Positions 7,168-10,990 of a DNA stretch of 10,990 nucleotides are shown here, in pieces. The stretch spans positions 1 through 10,990 of the forward strand of contig DASSHC010000300.1 of assembly GCA_035693105.1 (NCBI GenBank), given 5' to 3'. The notes beneath the pieces are model-generated. The model saw only the letters and a program-made list of their open reading frames with translations, was not told the DNA's origin and did not search any database. The DNA comes from DASSHC01 sp035693105. GTDB lineage: Bacteria; Chloroflexota; Chloroflexia; Thermomicrobiales; Thermomicrobiaceae. The position numbers were made by a program, and so were the translations under genes. Position 1 is the stretch's first letter. Every line of letters begins with the position of its first letter.

Positions 7168-7240
7168 AGCGGGTGATGGGACTCGAACCCACGACATTCT
7201 GCTTGGGAAGCAGACACTCTACCAACTGAGTTACACCCGC
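7168..7240 (-). tRNA. tRNA-Gly, anticodon CCC
   Basis: The minus strand folds as a full cloverleaf. The acceptor stem GCGGGTG/CACCCGC is perfectly paired. The D arm is ACTC-AGTTGGTA-GAGT. The anticodon stem TCTGC/GCAGA closes the loop TTCCCAA, giving anticodon CCC for the glycine codon GGG. The T arm is GTGGG-TTCGAGT-CCCAT. The discriminator is U, as usual for glycine tRNAs. The 3' CCA is not encoded; C residues follow. Its 3' portion is duplicated at 5396-5445. A good TATACT box lies just upstream. Confidence 0.95.
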
Positions 7241-7253
7241 ATTATCACGCCGG

Positions 7254-7282
7254 AGTATAGCAGCTTGAGCATCTGGCGTCCA
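7254..7282 (-). promoter_or_regulatory. Predicted promoter of tRNA-Gly
   Basis: The minus strand has TGGACG (7282-7277), a 17-nt spacer, then TATACT (7259-7254), and the tRNA begins 13 nt downstream at 7240. The -10 is 5 of 6 to consensus and the -35 is 4 of 6. It overlaps the predicted thrC promoter on the other strand. Confidence 0.55.
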
Positions 7283-7292
7283 GCGTTACAAT
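7265..7292 (+). promoter_or_regulatory. Predicted promoter of threonine synthase
   Basis: TTGAGC (7265-7270), a 16-nt spacer and TACAAT (7287-7292) form a fair sigma-70-type promoter about 55 nt before the start codon at 7348. It is almost superimposed on the divergent tRNA promoter. I see no attenuator or leader peptide in the short 5' leader. Confidence 0.5.
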
Positions 7293-7337
7293 CGCAGGTG
7301 GGGCCGCGCGGGCGGCCGTCGTGCCCAGTCTCGGGTC

Positions 7338-7342
7338 AGGAG
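7338..7342 (+). promoter_or_regulatory. Ribosome binding site of threonine synthase
   Basis: AGGAG lies 5 nt before ATG 7348. It favours that start over the GTG at 7321, which would place the binding site inside the coding region. Confidence 0.7.
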
Positions 7343-7347
7343 AGGGA

Positions 7348-8583
7348 ATGTATAGCTACATCACCAATCTGGAGTGCACCTACTGCGGCGAGGTGTTCGA
7401 CAAAGGCAAGCTGATGACGACCTGCCCCAAGTGCGGCAAGGTCCTCTTCGCGCGCTACGATCTCAAAGCCGCCGCCAAGCAGATGACCAAGGAGTCGCTC
7501 AAGGGCCGCCCCTGGAACCTCTGGCGCTACCACGAGATCATGCCGGTGGAGAACCCCGACGACGCCCTGACCCTGGGCGAAGCCGGCACGCCGATCCTGC
7601 CGGCGCCGCGGCTCGGCCAGACGCTCGGCCTTGCCAACCTGCTGGTCAAGGACGACGGCCAGAACCCGACCGGCAGCTTCAAGGCGCGCGGGCTCTGCGC
7701 CGCCGTCTCGATGGCCAAGGAGCTGGGAGCGCCCTCGGTCGCCATCCCCTCGGCCGGCAACGCCGCCTCGGCCATGTCGGCCTACGCGGCGCGCGCCGGG
7801 CTCGACGCCTTCGTCTTCATGCCGTCGGACGCGCCCGAGGTGATGAAGGCGGAGTGCGCCTCCTACGGCGCCAAGGTCTTCCTGGTCAAGGGCCTGATCA
7901 ACGACGCCGGCAAGATCGTGCGCGAGGGCTCGGCCGACCAGGGCTGGTTCGACGTCTCGACCCTCAAGGAGCCCTACCGCGCCGAGGGCAAGAAGACCAT
8001 GGGCCTGGAACTGGCCGAGCAACTCGGCTGGCGCGTGCCCGACGCCATCGTCTACCCGACCGGCGGCGGCACCGGCATCGTGGGCATGTGGAAGGCGTTC
8101 GACGAGCTGGAGCAGATGGGGCTGATCGGCTCCAAGCGCCCCAAGATGATCGTGGTCCAGGCGACCGGCTGCGCGCCGATCGTCAAGGCCTTCCAGGAGG
8201 GGAAGCGCCACGCCGAGCTGTGGCAGGGCGCCGAGACGCTGGCGCCGGGCATCCGCGTCCCGGTGGCCATCGGTGACTACCTGATCCTCGACGCGGTGCG
8301 CCAGAGCGGCGGCACCGCCATCGCCGTGCCCGACAGCGAGATCATGCAGGGCGTGCGGCAGCTCGCGTCGCTGGAGGGCGTCTTCGCCTCACCTGAGGTC
8401 GGCGCGGTGGTGATGGCCGCCAAGCACCTGCGCGAGCAGGGCTTCCTCACGCCGGACGACGAGGTGCTGCTCTACGCCACCGGCTCGGGCATGAAGCACA
8501 CCGACCTGGTCCACGGCGAGTACCCGCTGCTCGACCCGAACGCGACCGATGTGGTGCAGCAGGTGGTGAAGCTGGCGTCGTAG
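7348..8583 (+). CDS. thrC: Threonine synthase (PLP-dependent) with N-terminal zinc-ribbon
   Basis: Converts O-phospho-L-homoserine to L-threonine and phosphate, the last step of threonine synthesis, in the cytoplasm. It has 411 residues. The N-terminus has a CxxC-x12-CxxC zinc-ribbon (C10, C13, C26, C29), common in the longer threonine synthases of archaea and various bacteria. The fold-type II PLP core follows: GEAGTP at 77-82; KDDGQNPTGSFKARG at 101-115 with K112 as the cofactor lysine; PSAGNAASAMSAYAARAG; and the phosphate-binding loop YPTGGGTGIVG starting at 236. Length and motifs fit the family, though other fold-type II enzymes such as threonine dehydratase relatives share much of the core. 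The zinc-ribbon and the TGSFK context favour ThrC. Start ATG 7348 has AGGAG 5 nt upstream. It diverges from tRNA-Gly and the threonine-aldolase-family gene. Confidence 0.88.
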   Translation: MYSYITNLECTYCGEVFDKGKLMTTCPKCGKVLFARYDLKAAAKQMTKESLKGRPWNLWRYHEIMPVENPDDALTLGEAGTPILPAPRLGQTLGLANLLVKDDGQNPTGSFKARGLCAAVSMAKELGAPSVAIPSAGNAASAMSAYAARAGLDAFVFMPSDAPEVMKAECASYGAKVFLVKGLINDAGKIVREGSADQGWFDVSTLKEPYRAEGKKTMGLELAEQLGWRVPDAIVYPTGGGTGIVGMWKAFDELEQMGLIGSKRPKMIVVQATGCAPIVKAFQEGKRHAELWQGAETLAPGIRVPVAIGDYLILDAVRQSGGTAIAVPDSEIMQGVRQLASLEGVFASPEVGAVVMAAKHLREQGFLTPDDEVLLYATGSGMKHTDLVHGEYPLLDPNATDVVQQVVKLAS

Positions 8584-8648
8584 CGACGGGAACGTACGGC
8601 GATGCACCGTCCGCTGACGATGCCCGGGAATGCTTGAGCCGCCACTCC

Positions 8649-8746
8649 TGTCATCCTGAGCCGCAGCGAAGGATCTCTCATCAGCATCAACCGGCACCGA
8701 GCGTGTCGGGCAGAGGAGATTCTTCGGCTGCGGCCTCAGAATGACA
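8649..8746. repeat. Second inverted pair of the TGTCATnCTGAG..GCAGC..GAAGnATCTC repeat
   Basis: The plus-strand copy at 8649-8678 begins TGTCATCCTGAGCCGCAGCG and goes on AAGGATCTCT. The minus-strand copy at 8714-8746 reads TGTCATTCTGAGGCCGCAGC and goes on CGAAGAATCTCCT. They face each other over about 35 bp and differ by two single-base indels and few substitutions, so a long stem could form. The same unit pair occurs at 2505-2580. It lies between the ends of two converging genes, thrC and mutM, where it might help end transcription, although no T-tract is present. Confidence 0.8.
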
Positions 8747-8753
8747 AGGGGAG

Positions 8754-8770
8754 GCGAAGAATCTCTCCTC
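8754..8770 (+). repeat. Partial copy of the same repeat
   Basis: GCGAAGAATCTCTCCTC repeats the 3' half of the unit seen at 8665-8678, directly next to the second arm of the inverted pair. It looks like a truncated third copy. The rest of the 8584-8840 gap shows no gene. Confidence 0.55.
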
Positions 8771-8840
8771 GGCCGCAGGTGGCACGGCGCGTGGAAGGTA
8801 GGGACAACCCCTCGCTCCCCGCGTCATCCGAACCGGCGCG

Positions 8841-9668
8841 CTACAGCGGCTGGCAGCGGGGGCAGAGCTTGGTGCCGCGCTGGCCGACGACCAGCCGCTG
8901 CACGGGCGAGCCGCAGCGTGGGCACGGCTCGCCCTCGGCCCGAGTATAGATCTGCAAGTGGAACTGGTTGCCGCCGGCCTGCCCGAAGCCGTCGCGGTAG
9001 TTGCGCAGCGTCGTCCCACGCCGCTCGATGGCGCCGCTCAGCACGGCGCGTATGCTCTCCAGCAGGCGGCCGGCCTCTTCCGGCGTGAGCGAGTTGGCCG
9101 GCCGCAGCGGGTGGATACCCGACGCGAAGAGCGCCTCGTCGGCGTAGATATTGCCGACGCCGGCCAGGAAGTGCTGCTCGAGGAGGAGCGGCTTGATCGC
9201 TCGCCGGTGCCCCTGCAGCCGGGCGTGGAACGCCGCGGGCGTCAGCTCGGACGCCAGCGGCTCCGGTCCGAGCGCGGCGTCGAGCGCGGCCAGCTCGGCG
9301 GCGTCGAGCAGCCGGATGCGGCCGAACTTGCGGATGTCGCGGAAGCGCAGCTCGCGCCCGCCGGCCAGCACGAAGGTCAGGTGGTGGTGCTTGCCGCTCG
9401 GCTCCTCGGGCCGGGCCACCTTCAACTCGCCGGTCATGCGCAGGTGGATGGCGATGGTGCGCCCGTTGGAGAGGGCCAGTAGCAGGTATTTGGCCCGCCG
9501 CCCGACATCGACGATCTGCTCGCCCACGATCTCGGCGCGCAGCGCTTCGGGCGTGATGCCGGCCAGGCTGCCGCTGAAGGCGCCGACGCGCAGATCTTCG
9601 ATGGTGGCGCCGCTGATCGCCTCGGCCAGGCCGCGGCGCACGGTCTCGACTTCGGGCAGCTCGGGCAT
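8841..9668 (-). CDS. mutM: Formamidopyrimidine-DNA glycosylase (Fpg/MutM)
   Basis: Base-excision repair enzyme that removes oxidised purines (8-oxoG, FapyG) and nicks the abasic site by beta/delta-elimination. It has 275 residues, normal length. The start is MPELPEVET, so the catalytic P2 and E3 become the first residues after Met removal. The conserved lysine is K60 in GRRAKYLLL. The intercalating residues are M78 (HLRMTG), R113 and F115 (DIRKFG). The helix-two-turn-helix motif LAGVGNIYADEALF spans 168-181. The C-terminal zinc finger is C249-x2-C252...C269-x2-C272, with R264 in GQRGT at the DNA-binding turn. All key residues are present. GGAG lies 5 nt before the start, and TACACT (9692-9687) is a possible -10. 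The start is only 33 bp from the divergent HIT gene, so the two regulatory regions must overlap or reach into each other's coding sequence. Confidence 0.96.
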   Translation of the reverse strand: MPELPEVETVRRGLAEAISGATIEDLRVGAFSGSLAGITPEALRAEIVGEQIVDVGRRAKYLLLALSNGRTIAIHLRMTGELKVARPEEPSGKHHHLTFVLAGGRELRFRDIRKFGRIRLLDAAELAALDAALGPEPLASELTPAAFHARLQGHRRAIKPLLLEQHFLAGVGNIYADEALFASGIHPLRPANSLTPEEAGRLLESIRAVLSGAIERRGTTLRNYRDGFGQAGGNQFHLQIYTRAEGEPCPRCGSPVQRLVVGQRGTKLCPRCQPL

Positions 9669-9701
9669 GAATACTCCAACCCAGAAAGTGTAGGAACGAC
9701 G

Positions 9702-10049
9702 ATGACGGCTGACTGCCTATTCTGCAAGATCGCCGCCGGAAATGCACCGGCGCGCGTCGTCTACGCCGACGACGCGGTGACCGCCTTTCACGATATCCGG
9801 CCCCAGGCCAGCACACACCTGCTGGTGATCCCCAACAAGCACCTCGACTCGCTCGACGCGGCCGAGGAGGCGGACGCGGAGCTGCTGGCGCGGCTCCTTC
9901 AGGTGGCGGTGCGAGTGGCGCGCGAGGCCGGCATCGCCGACAGCGGCTACCGCGTGGTCACCAACACCGGCGCCCACGGCTGCCAGTCGGTGCCGCATCT
10001 CCACTTCCACGTCCTCGGCGGCAACCAACTGCAGCCGCGCCTCGGCTGA
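9702..10049 (+). CDS. HIT-family (HINT-like) nucleotide-binding protein
   Basis: A small cytoplasmic histidine-triad protein of 115 residues. HINT-type members hydrolyse purine nucleoside phosphoramidates and adenylates, for example aminoacyl-AMP released by synthetases. The active-site triad H99-x-H101-x-H103 lies in PHLHFHVLGG, and HxH...NxG elements are seen in THLLVIPNKH (38-47) and VVTNTG (85-90). C5 and C8 (CLFCKI), with H47, could form the zinc site found in part of the family. Start ATG 9702 has a modest AGGAA 5 nt upstream. It diverges from mutM with a 33-bp gap, and a membrane-protein gene follows 114 bp downstream. The family is certain; the in vivo substrate is not. Confidence 0.95.
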   Translation: MTADCLFCKIAAGNAPARVVYADDAVTAFHDIRPQASTHLLVIPNKHLDSLDAAEEADAELLARLLQVAVRVAREAGIADSGYRVVTNTGAHGCQSVPHLHFHVLGGNQLQPRLG

Positions 10050-10114
10050 CGCGGCCATTTCCCGAATCGCACTTGTGCCGACCATGCGCGGCCCTCTGCG
10101 CCTGCCTCGAACGA

Positions 10115-10120
10115 TACAAT
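10115..10120 (+). promoter_or_regulatory. Possible -10 box before the membrane-protein gene
   Basis: TACAAT followed by TAGACGACG stands out in GC-rich DNA 44 nt before the start at 10164. No convincing -35 lies 16-18 nt upstream, so this is tentative. It would give the membrane-protein gene its own transcript. Confidence 0.3.
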
Positions 10121-10163
10121 TAGACGACGTGCGGCGCTGGACGCCTGAACGGCAGAGGATGCC

Positions 10164-10838
10164 ATGCTCTACCAATTCGTATCGGGCGATTTCCCGATCA
10201 CCCTGACGATCCTGGCGGTCCTGGCCTACTGGGCGGTGCGGCACCGCTCCACCGTCCAGGAACTGTGGCGCGACCAGCGGCCGGTCTGGACCTGGCTCGG
10301 GCGAGCGGCCATCGTGCTCGCCGTGCTGATCCCGCTCTGGGTCGCCGGCTTCGACAACTGGCGCGATCTGCTGGGCTACAGCCTCAGCGCGCACGACCGC
10401 TGGATGAGCAACCCGTTCACGACCACGCCGGCGTCTGCGGTCGTGCGCTGGATCTCGTTCGGCCTGATCGGCGCCTCGGTGCTGGTCGACGCGCTCCTCT
10501 ACGCGCGGCGGCGCAACGGGCTCTGGCTGCTGGTGATCATGGTCGTGCTCGGCGGCTCCTACTTCTACTTCATGAACTCGATCCGCATCCGCGTCGACGC
10601 GCTGCTCTTGCAATCGGAAGACAGCCTGCGCCACCCGGAGCCGTTCGGCCTGGCCTTCACGCTTTTCTGGGCGCTCGGGCTCTATGTCTTCATCGTCTCG
10701 ACCATCTTTGCTATCTACCTGGCCCTCTTCGGCGTGGCCGCCTTCGTGCTCAGCCTGATCTACAGCCTCGTCGCCCGTGGTGAGCGCGTCGAACCGAGCG
10801 GGCTGACCATCCTGCACGGCTCGCGCAAGACGGAGTAG
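10164..10838 (+). CDS. Multi-pass membrane protein of unknown function
   Basis: A 224-residue protein that I do not recognise. Hydrophobic segments lie at about 10-25, 47-64, 96-113, 119-137, 162-180 and 182-203, giving five or six membrane helices. There are positively charged loops after helix 1 (RHRS) and between helices 3 and 4 (ARRRN). The loop at 138-160 (NSIRIRVDALLLQSEDSLRHPEP) and the one at 65-95 are the most polar. The C-terminal tail of about 20 residues is charged and ends in SRKTE. There is no signal-peptidase motif and no catalytic motif that I can name. Start ATG 10164 has AGAGGA (10154-10159) 4 nt upstream. Codon use is like its neighbours, so it looks like a native gene. It follows the HIT gene by 114 bp and may be independently transcribed. 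Confidence 0.75.
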   Translation: MLYQFVSGDFPITLTILAVLAYWAVRHRSTVQELWRDQRPVWTWLGRAAIVLAVLIPLWVAGFDNWRDLLGYSLSAHDRWMSNPFTTTPASAVVRWISFGLIGASVLVDALLYARRRNGLWLLVIMVVLGGSYFYFMNSIRIRVDALLLQSEDSLRHPEPFGLAFTLFWALGLYVFIVSTIFAIYLALFGVAAFVLSLIYSLVARGERVEPSGLTILHGSRKTE

Positions 10839-10886
10839 GCGCGCCTCTCGCGACGACGTTAAGTGCCGCTCCACGACGGATCCCTC

Positions 10887-10986
10887 GACCGCGCTCGGGA
10901 TGACCGGGAGAGGGAGGCGGCCTAGCGGACGACGCACCGCGTTGTCGTAGGCCCCTCCCCTTTTCCCAGTCATCCCGAGCGCGGTC
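10887..10986. repeat. Perfect 18-bp inverted repeat with 64-bp spacer
   Basis: The left arm GACCGCGCTCGGGATGAC (10887-10904) is exactly reverse-complementary to GTCATCCCGAGCGCGGTC (10969-10986). The similarity continues outward and inward with few changes (CGGGAG versus TTCCCA). The unit is related in form (GTCAT-C-C-GAG-CGC) to the repeats at 2505-2580 and 8649-8746 but is a distinct, GC-richer variant. It lies just downstream of the membrane-protein gene, with one arm near the window edge, so the element may continue outside. Confidence 0.75.
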
Positions 10987-10990
10987 GCGG

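Noticed and set aside
6986..7225. Longer N-terminus for the aldolase starting inside the tRNA-Gly gene
   Set aside because: The extra part is tRNA-shadow sequence (VGSSPITRS), and the AAGGAG at 6993-6998 marks the internal ATG as the real start.
8584..8840. Classic Rho-independent terminator after thrC
   Set aside because: The hairpin potential comes from the dispersed repeat, and no T-tract follows on either strand, so only a possible termination role is mentioned.
9717..10973. Minus-strand open frame (418 codons) covering the HIT and membrane-protein genes
   Set aside because: It is antisense to two supported genes, and its product is a low-complexity charged sequence with no domain.

Overview
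This window is GC-rich bacterial DNA with long open frames, short gaps and AGGAG-type ribosome binding sites. The best guess for the host is a member of the Chloroflexota, perhaps of the Thermomicrobia/Sphaerobacter kind. The main reason is the secreted protein on the minus strand. Its C-terminal half carries two copies of a module (GHxL..GF..YW / FGYPLxEEF / VQYxER..FEYHPE / VEL..LG) that I know mainly from exported proteins of that phylum. The intergenic TCATCCTGAG..GCAGCGAAGGATCTC-type repeats fit the same group. This assignment is inference, since no rRNA or other marker gene is present.

Layout, left to right. (1) Positions 1-1904 (+) hold most of a fused NDP-forming acyl-CoA synthetase, cut at its 5' end by the window edge. 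A small DinB-fold protein (1960-2451, +) follows. (2) Positions 2452-2791 hold no gene but a cluster of inverted-repeat elements. (3) A minus-strand pair follows: an alpha/beta hydrolase (4486-5307), then a secreted beta-propeller-like protein (2792-4429). (4) Positions 5308-5860 hold no convincing gene. This stretch contains a decayed 3' part of a glycine tRNA gene and A/T-richer, non-coding-looking DNA. (5) A threonine-aldolase-family PLP enzyme (5861-6985, -) and an intact tRNA-Gly(CCC) (7168-7240, -) come next, and diverging from the tRNA is threonine synthase (7348-8583, +). (6) Positions 8584-8840 carry a second inverted-repeat cluster. (7) mutM (8841-9668, -) diverges from a HIT-family protein (9702-10049, +). 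A multi-pass membrane protein of unknown function (10164-10838, +) and a third, perfect inverted repeat at the right edge complete the window.

Most of the genes are ordinary housekeeping or accessory metabolism. Two groupings stand out. The first is a threonine/glycine cluster, in which a predicted glycine-forming threonine aldolase, a glycine tRNA and threonine synthase lie side by side. The tRNA and threonine synthase promoters appear to overlap back to back. The second is a pair of direct repeats of the tRNA-Gly 3' end (48 of 50 bases identical, 1768 bp apart) that bracket the aldolase gene. That is the geometry left by integration into a tRNA gene, although no integrase is visible. I found no CRISPR array, no recognisable transposase or integrase, and no defence system. 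I do not see a clear undescribed multi-gene system here. The best leads are the tRNA-bounded segment and the repeat families.
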